Shown: positions 1 to 9,224 of the stretch, in pieces | How the letters are laid out: each line of letters opens with the position of its first letter | How positions within the stretch are numbered: the stretch's first letter is position 1 | Assembly (NCBI GenBank): GCA_016703525.1 | Contig: JADJBW010000009.1 | Span: forward strand, 1 to 64,000 | Direction: 5' to 3' | DNA length: 64,000 nucleotides | Source of the DNA: Actinomycetota bacterium | GTDB lineage: Bacteria; Actinomycetota; Acidimicrobiia; Acidimicrobiales; Microtrichaceae | Program-made: the position numbers and the translations under genes | Notes under the pieces: generated by a model | Databases searched by the model: none | Seen by the model: the letters and a program-made list of their open reading frames with translations, nothing else | Told to the model about the DNA's origin: nothing

Positions 1-39
1 TACCCGGTGTTCCCACCGATCACGACCGACAAGCGATGC

Positions 40-880
40 TCACGAATCCTCTGAGGCGTTGCCGGTAGCAAGCGTCGCGATGAACTCGCCTTTCCTCGGC
101 ACTGCGAGGCCCCAACTCGCGGGCGATCCGCGGGTGGTCCTTCTGGTGCCCGGGATGATGATTCCCTCCGGCTGGAGGTGGTGGCGAGCGTCGCGGGCTC
201 GCTTCATACCGTCGTCCTGCTGAGCAACGGTGAGCGTCACCTCTCGACGCACGATCTGCCCGTGGACGCGCCGGAAGAGCTCGTTGATCCTCGTCTGGCC
301 ATTGCCTCGCCCGGGGGTAGCGAAGATCGCCGAGAGGGTCGGAGTCGGCAGGTTCCGGAGCAGGTTCGGAGGCATGGCCTCGTCCGACCACAGCCAGCGC
401 GCCGCCTGTCGGCCCGCCGCCTTCACACCGCGTTTCAGATCCCGGTTCGGTGCGCCGAGAACCTTGCCTCGGCATCTCAGCAGGCCGAACGAGAACTGGG
501 CCGTTGCGTCGGATGCGCTGATCAGAACACAGATCTCGTCCACGGCTTCTGTCGGAATCATCCAGTTCGTGTCCTGCGAGAACTTGCAGTCGACGCCATG
601 GCCGACGATCCCGAAGTCAAGCGCTCGCCTCCCGGCCTCGTGGTAGGTCGAACTCGTCCCGAAGGAGGATCTCCACTTTCGTGCCGGTGTAGGTCTTCTC
701 GCTGTTGGCCAGGTCCTCGTACATGAAGCGGCCGGTACGGTGACCGTCGAGCACCTCGTCGAAGGATCGCCGGAGCACGTCCCCGATCCTTGCGGCAGGA
801 TTGGTCTGTTCGAGCCACCACTGTTCGACGTCTCTGAGCGGCTCGTCGTCCTCGGTCGCAGGATCTTCGAACGGCGTCAC
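40..880 (-). pseudogene. NaeI-type type II restriction endonuclease, frame-broken
   Basis: The reading frames together resemble NaeI, a type IIE enzyme cutting GCCGGC. The N-terminal piece (GTG at 880, stop near 617) has the family patch around SEKTYTGTKVEILLRDEF. The C-terminal piece (about 615 to 40) carries VDCKF, whose Asp-x-Lys matches the NaeI catalytic D95/K97, then NRDLKR, RINELFRRVHG and VAQQDDGMKR. The frame shifts by one base near 617-645. Near the 3' end a further pair of compensating shifts (about 139-145 and 117-121) replaces the expected GHQKDHPRIARELG. No methyltransferase lies beside it on the visible side, and GCCGGC is common in this window, so an active unprotected enzyme is unlikely. 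Family assignment is firm from motif order; whether the shifts are decay or sequencing error cannot be told here. Confidence 0.75.
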
Positions 881-896
881 CTAGCAAGGCTGTCAT

Positions 897-910
897 AGGT
901 GATGTCACCT
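897..910. promoter_or_regulatory. 14-bp palindrome upstream of the NaeI-like gene
   Basis: AGGTGATGTCACCT is an inverted repeat of AGGTGA around a 2-base centre, about 17 bases upstream of the GTG at 880. A partial copy, GTCACCTAG, overlaps the start itself (about 876-884). Position and symmetry fit an operator; restriction systems often have such control boxes, but no controller gene is visible. The rest of the 881-1124 gap shows nothing else. Confidence 0.3.
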
Positions 911-1124
911 GCGTGGGATCTGACATCAGCGTTTGGGCTACTTGAGAGAATCGACGACTTGGCGTGAGGAGTCTGGTCCCCTCCGGGCGGCGGCGACCCG
1001 CCCGAGCACCACTCATCCGCGAAGCGCCTGATAGGTACGGCGGTGTCGGTCTGACCTGGTCGATGCCTCGATCACGCCAACGGCCGATCCCGTGGGTTCG
1101 GCCCGCGCTGGGTTCGCTCATGCC

Positions 1125-2840
1125 TTAAGCGGCTGGCGAGGTGAGCTCGAAGCGAACGACGTCGACGAGACCGCGGTCGGTGATGCGCAGCTCCGGCAGG
1201 ACCGACAGGCCGAGAAAGCTGAGCTGCATGAAAGGCGCCGGCAGGGTGATGCCCAGGTGGTGCCCGGCCTCGACCACGATGTCGAGTTCGTGCGCGACCT
1301 CGGCCGATCGTCGATCCGACATGAGCCCGCCGATCGGCAAACGCACCTCGGCCAGTACCTCGCCGTCCAGAACCACCACCTGTCCGCCGCCGATCTCCCG
1401 GAGCCGGTTGGCGGCGACCGCCATGTCGCCGGGGCCGTCGGGCCCGATGCCGCCGACCACCATGCAGTTGTGGGCGTCGTGCGCGACGGTCGAGGCGATC
1501 GCGCCGCGGCGCAGGCCGAAGCCGCTGACGTAGCCGAGCCCGATGCGACCGGTCCGGCGGTGACGCTCGACACACGCGATGCGGGCGATGTCGGCGCCGG
1601 GGTCGGCGGGGTCCAGCGTGAGGTGCGATGTGGTCAACGAACCGGCGGTGACGCCGATCACCTTCGCGCGTCCTGCGGGCGGGGTCAGGGTGAGCTCGTC
1701 GGCGGTCGCGGCGCGGTCGAGGTGCAGCGACCGGTGCATCCATTCGGGCGCGGGCCGGTCCTCGACCACGCCGTCGATGACCCGCCCGCTGCGCGCCACG
1801 ACCCGGCCGCGCTGCCACACCTGCGCGGGTTCCCAGGAACCGAGCCGGTCGAAGCACACGATGTCGGCTTGGTAGCCCGGCGCGAGATGACCCAGGTGCG
1901 TGAAGCCGTGATAGGCCGCCGGATTGGTCGACGCCATCACGATCGCATCGGCTTCCGAGACCCCGGCGGCGACGGCGAGGCGAATGCAATCGTTGACGTG
2001 ACCGAGCGTGTGCAGCGTGTCGGGCTCGCGGTCGTCGGTGCAGAAGGCGATCAGGTCGGTGCCGCCGCTGCGCACCATCGGGATCAGGTCGTGCAGGTTC
2101 TGCGACGCCGATCCCTGGCGGATGAACACCCACATGCCTTTCATCCGCTTCTCGATCGCCTCGGCCAGTTCGGTGCACTCGTGGTCCGATTCGACCCCGG
2201 CGGCCAGGTACGCGTCGAGGGGTCGGCCTCGTAGCCCCGGCGCGTGGCCGTCGACGCGGCGGCTTCCGGCGGTCGCAATGCGGGCGAGCATCTCCGGGTC
2301 GCCACCGATGACGCCCGGATAGTTCATGACCTCGGCGACGCCGATGGCGCCATGGCCGTCGAGCAGTTCGGCGACCTCGGTGTGGCTGAGTTCGGCCCCG
2401 GACGACTCGAAGGGCGACGCCGGCACGCACGACGAGGCGCACACCCCGAAGTGGAACGGCAGGTCACGCGCAGCGGCGACGAGGGCTGCCACGCCGGGGA
2501 TGCCGAACACGTTGGCGATCTCGTGCGGGTCGGCCGCGACCGCCGTCGTGCCGTGGGGCAGGACGGCGCGGACGAACTCGTCGACCCAGAGCTTGGTGGA
2601 CTCCAGGTGCATGTGGGCATCGACGAAACCGGGGGTGAGCGCAGCGCCGCCCACGTCCACGACCTCGACCGCATCGCGTGGACCCCAGCCGACGATCGCA
2701 CCGTCGGCGATGGCCAGGTCGGTATCGGTCCAATCCCGGACGGACGGGACGAAGACCCGTCCGCCGGTGATCAACAGGTCGGCCGGCTCGTCGCCTCGGG
2801 CGACGGCGAGTCCTCGTGGAGTCACGGATGGTCGTGCCAT
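1125..2840 (-). CDS. ade: adenine deaminase
   Basis: Hydrolyses adenine to hypoxanthine and ammonia in purine salvage/catabolism (amidohydrolase superfamily, cytosolic). The 571-residue length is normal for Ade. N-terminal beta-sandwich (about 1-75), then the metal-binding motif GFVDAHMHLEST (about 90-101), DPHEIANVFG, and the long C-terminal Ade domain containing SVLPELRITDRGLVDV. ATG at 2840 gives a standard N-terminus. It faces away from the molybdenum hydroxylase genes at 3971-7697, which could oxidise the hypoxanthine it makes; that coupling is an inference from proximity. Confidence 0.95.
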   Translation of the reverse strand: MARPSVTPRGLAVARGDEPADLLITGGRVFVPSVRDWTDTDLAIADGAIVGWGPRDAVEVVDVGGAALTPGFVDAHMHLESTKLWVDEFVRAVLPHGTTAVAADPHEIANVFGIPGVAALVAAARDLPFHFGVCASSCVPASPFESSGAELSHTEVAELLDGHGAIGVAEVMNYPGVIGGDPEMLARIATAGSRRVDGHAPGLRGRPLDAYLAAGVESDHECTELAEAIEKRMKGMWVFIRQGSASQNLHDLIPMVRSGGTDLIAFCTDDREPDTLHTLGHVNDCIRLAVAAGVSEADAIVMASTNPAAYHGFTHLGHLAPGYQADIVCFDRLGSWEPAQVWQRGRVVARSGRVIDGVVEDRPAPEWMHRSLHLDRAATADELTLTPPAGRAKVIGVTAGSLTTSHLTLDPADPGADIARIACVERHRRTGRIGLGYVSGFGLRRGAIASTVAHDAHNCMVVGGIGPDGPGDMAVAANRLREIGGGQVVVLDGEVLAEVRLPIGGLMSDRRSAEVAHELDIVVEAGHHLGITLPAPFMQLSFLGLSVLPELRITDRGLVDVVRFELTSPAA

Positions 2841-2879
2841 CGGCGAACTCTACGCGCATCCCGCGAGTGGCGACCTCCA

Positions 2880-2930
2880 CGAACTGGGCCGATCCACCGA
2901 CCCTTTCGGTCGGTGGATCGGCCCAGTTCG
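2880..2930. terminator. 23-bp perfect inverted repeat (hairpin) between rarD and ade
   Basis: Arms 2880-2902 and 2908-2930 are perfect reverse complements (23 bp) around the 5-base loop CTTTC; each outer arm begins CGAACTGGGCCGATC. It lies downstream of the rarD stop and upstream of the ade start, both on the minus strand, so it could end rarD transcription. There is no U-tract. Two imperfect relatives with the same outer arms occur at 11861-11973, so it may belong to a repeated palindromic family rather than be a simple terminator. Confidence 0.6.
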
Positions 2931-2957
2931 GAAGACGCGAGTGCGCGGCAGCGCGAG

Positions 2958-3887
2958 TCAGGCGCGGGCGGTGCGCCAGGCGTCGATGGCCAGCACCACG
3001 AGGGCCGCCCAGATCAGGACGAACCCGACGAATCGTTCCGGCGGCATCTTCTCGCCGAAATGCAGCCAGCCCAGCAGGAACTGCTCCCACGGCGTGATGT
3101 ACTGCAGGAGCCCGATGAGCACGAGGGGGATGCGGCGGGTCGCGGCACCGAAGAGCAGGAGCGGCACCGCGGTGACGATGCCGAGCGCGAGCAGCTTCGC
3201 GTCGAGCAGCGTGCCGTGGTGGCCGAACGTGGCGTGGCCGGAACCGATCTGCCATCCGAGCCACACGAGCGCGGCCGGGAAGACGATCGTGGTTTCGGCG
3301 GCGAGGGATGCGACGGGCTCGAGCGCGACCTGCTTCTTCAAGAACCCGTACCCGCCGAAGCTCAGCGCGAGCACGAGGGCCACCCACGGCACCTCGCCAT
3401 AGCCCACCGCGAGCACCACCACGGCGACGCCGCCCAGGCCGAGCGCGATCGCCTGGCCGCGGCGGATGTGCTCGCCGAGCAACACCACGCCCATGGCGAC
3501 GGTCACCAACGGGTTCACGAAGTAGCCGAGCGACGCATCGATGACCCGGTCGGCGGTGACCGCCCACACGTACACGAGCCAGTTGATCGCAAGCAGCACG
3601 CCGGCCAGCCAGATGCGCCCGAGGCGGGCGCGGTCTCGGCGGAGTTCGGCGATCCAGCCCCATTCTCGGCGCAGGGTGAGCAGCCCCATCATCCCGAGAA
3701 ACGACCAGACGACCCGGTGGGCGAGGATCTCGACGGGGGTCGTCGGCGACAGCGCGTGGAAGTAGAGCGGGAACAGTCCCCACAGCGCATACGACGCCAT
3801 GCCGGTGAGCACACCGGTGCGGCGTTGGCGCTCGGCAGCCGCCGCGACGGCGACGTCGGCGGCGTTCTCGGGGGCGCTGATCGACAT
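2958..3887 (-). CDS. rarD: EamA/RarD-type transporter
   Basis: A 309-residue polytopic membrane protein of the drug/metabolite transporter superfamily. About ten hydrophobic segments are visible in two EamA halves. RarD-like signatures are GMASYALWGLFPLYF at the first segment, EILAHRVVWS after it, and LLQYITPWEQFLLG near the end. The RarD group is usually named for chloramphenicol sensitivity, but substrates are not established, so the role here is open. The gene precedes ade on the same strand with a strong hairpin between them, arguing against one transcript. Confidence 0.88.
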   Translation of the reverse strand: MSISAPENAADVAVAAAAERQRRTGVLTGMASYALWGLFPLYFHALSPTTPVEILAHRVVWSFLGMMGLLTLRREWGWIAELRRDRARLGRIWLAGVLLAINWLVYVWAVTADRVIDASLGYFVNPLVTVAMGVVLLGEHIRRGQAIALGLGGVAVVVLAVGYGEVPWVALVLALSFGGYGFLKKQVALEPVASLAAETTIVFPAALVWLGWQIGSGHATFGHHGTLLDAKLLALGIVTAVPLLLFGAATRRIPLVLIGLLQYITPWEQFLLGWLHFGEKMPPERFVGFVLIWAALVVLAIDAWRTARA

Positions 3888-3970
3888 CGTTCGATCATGT
3901 CGCGCATCACCCGACCTGGCGAATCAGATTCGGCATCGTGGGCTGGGACGCAGGCGATATCGTCGCAACG

Positions 3971-4828
3971 ATGAGCGTCACGTCGCCCGACTCCCTCGAC
4001 GCCGCGCTGGCGGCTCTGGCCGACAATCCTGCGGCGCACGTGCTCGCGGGGGGCACCGACATGATGGTCGAGCTCAACTTCGGCCGCCGCTCGCCCGCGC
4101 CGGTGGTGTCGGTCGGGCGGATTCCGGAGCTGCGCGGGATCGACGTCGATCGATCGGCCCGGTTCGTCCGCCTCGGCGCAGCGGTCACCTTCAGCGAGTT
4201 CCTCGCGTCGGAGGCCGCATCGCAGGCACCAGCGCTTGCCCAGGCGGCGCGCACCGTCGGCTCGCTGCAGATCCGCAACGCCGGCACGTTCGGCGGCAAC
4301 CTCGCCACCTGCTCACCGGCCGGCGACACCCTGCCGGTGTTGGTCGCGCTGAGCGCGACGGTCGAGTTGGCGTCCCGCGACGGTCGGCGTCGGGTGCCGG
4401 TCGAGGAGTTCATGGTCGGCCCGAAGCGATCTGCGCTGAAGCCTGGAGAGATCGTTGCCGGCGTGACCGTGCCGATCATCGACGGCTGGCAGGGATTCGC
4501 GACGGTCGGCACTCGCAACGCGATGGTGATCGCGGTCTGCAATGCGGCCCTGGTGGTCGATCGGCATGACCGGTCGGTGCGGCTGGCGATGGGCTCGGTC
4601 GGTCCGACCATCCTGCGTGCCCCGGAGGCCGAGTCCGTCGCGGCCCGAATGCTGTTCGGCGCCGAGCCGACATCCGCTCGGGCGGACCTGCTCGTCGAGT
4701 TCGAACGGCGCGCGTCCGCGGCGGTGTCGCCGATCGACGATCAGCGCAGCACCGCCGATTACCGCCGACATGCCGTGGGCGTGATCGCACGGCGGCTCCT
4801 CGATCGGGCGAGTCGGGAGATGCCGTGA
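3971..4828 (+). CDS. xanthine dehydrogenase family, FAD-binding subunit
   Basis: Medium subunit (285 residues) of a three-part molybdenum hydroxylase; binds FAD and passes electrons from the Fe-S subunit to NAD or another acceptor. The FAD-binding loop is VLAGGTDMMVEL (about 24-35); the second signature, RNAGTFGGNLATCSPAGDT, lies near residue 100-118 and the CO-dehydrogenase flavoprotein C-terminal domain follows. ATG at 3971 is preferred over an in-frame GTG at 3938 because it starts right before the conserved SLDAAL helix. Its TGA overlaps the GTG of the next gene by four bases, so translation is coupled. Confidence 0.9.
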   Translation: MSVTSPDSLDAALAALADNPAAHVLAGGTDMMVELNFGRRSPAPVVSVGRIPELRGIDVDRSARFVRLGAAVTFSEFLASEAASQAPALAQAARTVGSLQIRNAGTFGGNLATCSPAGDTLPVLVALSATVELASRDGRRRVPVEEFMVGPKRSALKPGEIVAGVTVPIIDGWQGFATVGTRNAMVIAVCNAALVVDRHDRSVRLAMGSVGPTILRAPEAESVAARMLFGAEPTSARADLLVEFERRASAAVSPIDDQRSTADYRRHAVGVIARRLLDRASREMP

Positions 4829-5331
4829 GTGAGGTGAACGGGCCGAGCGAACGCTTCCGTCTACACGTCAACGGGGCGGACCGCGAGGTGGTGGACGCCT
4901 TCGCTGGCGCGTCGCTGCTGAACGTGCTCCGCGATCATCTGGGGCTTCCGGCGGTGAAGGGAGCGTGCGAGCAGGGCGAGTGCGGATCCTGCTCGGTGCT
5001 GCTCGACGGGACCCTGGTCTGCTCGTGCCTGGTGCTCGCGGCGTCCGCGACGGGCCGCGAGATCGTGACGCTGGAGGGACTCACCCCCGCCGCCGGCCTG
5101 AGCGATGTGCAGCGGGCGTTCATCGAGGAGGGTGCGGTGCAGTGCGGGTTCTGCACGCCCGGGCTCATCACCGCCGTGCACGACTTGCTGGATCGCCGGC
5201 CCGACCCGGCTGACGCCGACATTCGTGAGGCGCTGGCCGGCAACCTCTGCCGCTGCACGGGGTACGGGCGGGTGTTCGCCGCTGTGCGCACCGCAGCGGC
5301 GTGGCGTCGCGGCGAGGCGGAGACGCACTGA
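4825..5331 (+). CDS. xanthine dehydrogenase family, 2Fe-2S subunit
   Basis: Small subunit (168 residues) carrying two [2Fe-2S] clusters. The plant-ferredoxin-like cluster uses CEQGECGSCSVLLDG and a following Cys (about 46-66). The second, alpha-helical cluster uses CGFCTPG and CRCTGY. Length is typical of CoxS/XdhC-type small subunits. The GTG start overlaps the upstream stop as GTGA, and its own TGA overlaps an ATG at 5331 as TGATG, the expected arrangement for the large subunit start. Confidence 0.93.
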   Translation: MSEVNGPSERFRLHVNGADREVVDAFAGASLLNVLRDHLGLPAVKGACEQGECGSCSVLLDGTLVCSCLVLAASATGREIVTLEGLTPAAGLSDVQRAFIEEGAVQCGFCTPGLITAVHDLLDRRPDPADADIREALAGNLCRCTGYGRVFAAVRTAAAWRRGEAETH

Positions 5332-5368
5332 TGGCCCGATCGACGAGCCGATCGCCGAGGCCGCCGAC

Positions 5369-7697
5369 GTGCGGGCGGCCTCGACCACGACAACGACCTC
5401 GACCTCGACCTCGTCCGCTGGCGCGGCGACGGTGGCCCCAACCGAGCCGGTGACCGGAGGGCTCGGTGACAGTCCGCTTCGGCCCGACGGTGCGCTCAAG
5501 GTGCAGGGGCGGTTCGCGTTCAGCTCCGACGATCGAGTCGACGCCATGCTGCACGGAGCGACGCTCCGCTCGCCGCATGCCGCAGCAAGGATCGTGAGGA
5601 TCGATATCGCACCGGCGCTGGCGATCACCGGGGTTCGCGCCGTGCTCACGGCGAGCGATGTGCCGGGCACGCTCACGTACGGTCTGATCGACGACGACCA
5701 GCCCGTGCTGGCCGACGGCGTGGTGCGGTATCAAGGCGAGCCGGTCGCACTGGTCGCTGCCGACCATCCGGAGACGGCGCGCCGTGCCCTCGGATCGATC
5801 GTGGTCGAGTGGGAGCCGCTGCCGGTTGTGGCGGACCCCGACGACGTGATCGCAGGGACGGCTCGCGAGCTGCACCCGCGCGGCAACGTGTTCCGTCGCC
5901 AGGACGTCGCGTGTGGCGATCAGGAACTCGTCGGCGAGGTACGGGTCGAGGGCACCTACGAGATCGGTATGCAGGACCAGGCGTTCCTCGGGCTCGAGGC
6001 GGCGCTCGGCATCCCCGACCCCGACGGCGCTGGCGTGGAGCTGTTCGTCGCGACCCAGTGGTTGCACGAGGATCGCAAGCAACTCTCCGCGTGCCTCGGC
6101 CTGGCCCCCGAGCGGGTTCGCCTCACGCTGTCGGGCGTGGGCGGCGCATTCGGCGGTCGCGAAGACCTCAGCCTGCAGGTGCACACCGCGCTGCTTGCGC
6201 TCCACACGCGCCGTCCGGTGCGTATGCAGTACACCCGCGAGGAGTCCTTCTTCGGACACGTGCATCGTCATCCGGCGACGATCTGGATGCGTCACCACGC
6301 CGACCGGGACGGCACGCTGCGCAGAGTCGAGGCGCGCATGGTGTTCGACGGCGGCGCCTACGCATCCACGAGCCACGCGGTGCTGTTCAATGCGATCACG
6401 CACGCGCAGGGGCCGTATCGCTGTTTGAACGCGACGGTCGAGGGGTGGGCGGTCCGTACGAACAACCCGCCGTGTGGCGCGATGCGTGGTTTCGGTGTGG
6501 TGCAGGCGTGCTTCGCGCACGAGTCGCAGATGGATCGCCTCGCCGAAGCGTGCGGTCTCGACCCGGTGGAGGTTCGCCTGCGGAACGCGATGGTGACCGG
6601 CGACCGCCTGATCACCGGCCAGGTGGTCGACTCGGTCGCTCCGGTGGAGCGTTGCATCCGAGAGACCGTTGCGTTGCCGATGCCGCCGGACGGTCCCGGC
6701 GGCGATGCAGCCGATCCTCGGCTCTTGCCGGGGGGAGTGGGCCTCACGACCGATGCCGCGCACGTGCGACGCGGCGTGGGCTTCGGCGTGTCGATCAAGA
6801 ACCTCATGTACTCCGAGGGATTCGACGACTACTCGACTGCCCGGTGCCGCCTGGCCGACGGGGTCGCGACCCTCAAGTTCGCGACCGCCGAGGTCGGCCA
6901 GGGGTTCGTCACATTGGCCCAGCAGATCGCCCGCACGCGCCTCGGCGTGTCCGACGTGGTGCTCGAACCGATCGACACCTCGATCGACTCGTCGGGGTCG
7001 ACCTCCGCGTCGCGCCAGACGTGGATGTCGGGTGGCGCGGTCGACGCCGCCTGTCGGGCGGTGCGTTCCCGGTTGCTCGATGCGGTTGCCCAGCGCCACT
7101 CGATCGAGGTCGAGGCGCTCGAAATCGTGGGAACCGACGTGGTGAGCGCCGACGGATCGCTGCGCGTGCCGGTCACCGAGGCGAGCGCCGGTCTGGTGAT
7201 CGACGAGTCGGCCCACTATCGCCATCGCCCGACGGTCGAGCCCGATGCCCAGGGCCAGGGCGACAGCCACGTGGCGTTCGCGTTCGTGGCCCACCGTGCG
7301 GTGGTCGATGTCGATCCCGAGCTCGGTCTTGTGCGGGTGGTGCAGATCGCCACGGCCCAGGACGTCGGCGTGGCGCTCAATCCGCTGTCGGTGCGCGGCC
7401 AGATCGAGGGCGGGATCGCGCAGGGGTTGGGCCTGGCGGTGATGGAGGAGATCGTCGTGCGTGACGGCATCATTCGCAACCCGTCGTTCACCGACTATCT
7501 GCTGCCGACCGCACTCGACGCGCCCGAGGTCGTCGTGTCGTTAGTCGAGGAGTACGAGCCGCTCGCCGCTCGGGGCCAAGGGAGTCGGCGAGCCGCCGTG
7601 CATATCGGTAACACCGGCGATCGTTGCCGCGATCCGCAACGCGACCGGGCGCCGGATCGACCGTACGCCGGTGCGACCCCAGGACATCTGCGGATGA
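5369..7697 (+). CDS. xanthine dehydrogenase family, molybdopterin-binding subunit (3' end shifted by a 7-bp duplication)
   Basis: Catalytic large subunit with molybdenum-molybdopterin cofactor: GGAFGGREDLSLQ, GAMRGFGVVQACFAHE and VGQGFVTLAQQ match the family. With adenine deaminase close by, hypoxanthine/xanthine is the likely substrate (inference). CCGCTCG is duplicated in tandem at 7559-7565/7566-7572. Removing one copy restores the usual ending EPLGAKGVGEPP...RPQDICG and a TGA at 7695-7697 overlapping the next gene's ATG, giving about 773 residues. As read, the frame instead runs on to 8077, fusing it to the VOC gene. The start is uncertain: GTG 5369 is in frame; the ATG at 5331 expected from coupling would need a one-base change just after it. 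A Thr/Ser-rich stretch follows the start. Confidence 0.85.
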
Positions 7698-8077
7698 CGA
7701 CCGGGCCGCGGCTGCATCTGTGGGAGGTGGTGGTCGACTGCGCCGAGCCGGCGGTGCTCGCGGCCTTCTACGCTGGGTTGTGTGGCTGCGAGCCGCATCG
7801 CTTCGACGACGAGTGGTACTGGATCGAGCCGGCCTCGCGCGGCGGGGGAGTAGCCGACGCGGGTGGTCCGCGGATCGCCTTCCAGCGCGTGCCGGAGCCG
7901 AAGGTGGGCAAGGTGCGGCTGCATCTCGATCTCGGTACCGACGACCTTGAGGGCGCAGTGCGGCGCGCCGTTTCGCTCGGGGCCGGTCGCCTCGGCGACC
8001 CCGTGACCGATGCAGCGGGCAGTTTCGTCGTGCTCGCCGACCCGGAGGGCCACGAGTTCTGTGTCGTGACCGAGTGA
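7694..8077 (+). CDS. VOC (glyoxalase/bleomycin-resistance) family protein
   Basis: A 127-residue single-module vicinal-oxygen-chelate protein. It begins LHLWEVVVDCAEP...FYAGLCG and ends FVVLADPEGHEFCVV, the typical start and end of the Glyoxalase_6 type. The RLHLDLGTDDL strand lies mid-protein. ATG overlaps the restored stop of the molybdenum subunit as ATGA, so it was the fourth gene of that operon. Substrate unknown. In the sequence as read it forms the C-terminal end of a fused frame caused by the upstream 7-bp duplication. Confidence 0.8.
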   Translation: MTTGPRLHLWEVVVDCAEPAVLAAFYAGLCGCEPHRFDDEWYWIEPASRGGGVADAGGPRIAFQRVPEPKVGKVRLHLDLGTDDLEGAVRRAVSLGAGRLGDPVTDAAGSFVVLADPEGHEFCVVTE

Positions 8078-8176
8078 CCGAGTGACCGGCCCGGTCGCCG
8101 GAGGCGGTCCCCGCGGTATGGCGATCCCACGGTTCCACGGTCCCGGAACAACGAGGAGTGGACGCAGGTTGTCCTG

Positions 8177-8200
8177 TATAGTCGTTCAAATCTGAATGAA
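8177..8200 (+). promoter_or_regulatory. possible -10 box and operator of the pirin gene
   Basis: TATAGT (8177-8182) resembles a -10 box, followed by TTCAAATCTGAA (8185-8196), an imperfect inverted repeat of the kind bound by MarR/HxlR-type repressors. GAAAGGA just after it is a good ribosome site for the ATG at 8212. No convincing -35 is seen. Confidence 0.3.
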
Positions 8201-8211
8201 AGGACCGGGCC

Positions 8212-9183
8212 ATGCCTGCTGTCACCGCTGATCCGATCACGCTTCCCCGGCTGCACGCCGCCCCCGCCGACGCGCAGATTCGCGCCGTCCAGTCGCTCAC
8301 GACCGCGCCGCAGGGGTTCGAGGGCGAGGGTTTCCCTGTCCGTCGCGCGTTTGCCGGCGCCACGTTCGCGGCGCTCGACCCGTTCATCCATATGGACCAG
8401 ATGGGGCCGATCGACTACCCGCCCTACGAACCGAAGGGCACGCCGTGGCACCCGCATCGCGGGTTCGAGACCGTCACCTACATGATCGACGGGGCGATGC
8501 AGCACCAGGACTCGCACGGCGGAGGCGGGTTGATCTCCGACGGGGCGACGCAGTGGATGACCGCCGGCGCCGGGATTCTCCACATCGAGACGCCGCCCGA
8601 GGCGCTGGTCATCAGCGGCGGCAGGTTCCACGGCATCCAGCTGTGGGTCAACCTCCCCGGTCGAGACAAGATGATCGCGCCGGCGTACCAGAGCCTCGAA
8701 CCGGATGAGGTGACGCTGGTCGCGTCGCCCGACGGTGGCGCGCTCGTGCGGATCGTGGCCGGCGACATCGGCGGACACGGCGGCCCGGGCGCGACGCACA
8801 CGCCCATCGCGTTCCTGCACGTGACGGTCGCGCCCAACGCCCAGGTCGACCTTCCGTGGCGGCCCGACTTCAACGGTCTCGTCTACGTGCTGAGCGGCTC
8901 CGGTTCGACCGGGCCCGACGCCACCGACGTGTCGGAAGCGCAGCTTGCGGTGCTCGGCACAGGCGAACACATCCGCCTCGCCGGCCCCGCCGCGGGGGTG
9001 GAGCCGCTCGAGGCGTTGGTGCTCGGAGGGCAGCCGATTCGCGAGCCCGTTGCGGCGCACGGGCCGTTCGTGATGAACACCCGCGACCAGCTCATCACCG
9101 CGTTCGATGACTTCGACGCCGGCAGGCTCGGGGTCGTCCCTCCGGGTGCCTTGCAGCCCTACCGACGCCCGGCGGGGCGGTAG
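8212..9183 (+). CDS. pirin family protein
   Basis: A 323-residue bicupin. The N-terminal pirin cupin holds the metal ligands in HPHRGFETVTYMIDG (about 82-96) and the following HxH/E set (QHQDSHGGGG; GAGILHIETP). The C-terminal pirin domain is present. Pirins are iron-binding redox proteins with quercetinase activity or regulatory roles in different organisms; which applies here is unknown. It stands alone with its own upstream signals. Confidence 0.92.
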   Translation: MPAVTADPITLPRLHAAPADAQIRAVQSLTTAPQGFEGEGFPVRRAFAGATFAALDPFIHMDQMGPIDYPPYEPKGTPWHPHRGFETVTYMIDGAMQHQDSHGGGGLISDGATQWMTAGAGILHIETPPEALVISGGRFHGIQLWVNLPGRDKMIAPAYQSLEPDEVTLVASPDGGALVRIVAGDIGGHGGPGATHTPIAFLHVTVAPNAQVDLPWRPDFNGLVYVLSGSGSTGPDATDVSEAQLAVLGTGEHIRLAGPAAGVEPLEALVLGGQPIREPVAAHGPFVMNTRDQLITAFDDFDAGRLGVVPPGALQPYRRPAGR

Positions 9184-9224
9184 GCGTCGAGCGGCCCGAC
9201 CCGAGCACCCGCTCGGCGCGGCGC

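Noticed and set aside
1092..2234. Plus-strand frame opposite adenine deaminase
   Set aside because: Antisense to an unmistakable gene, composition typical of a high-GC shadow.
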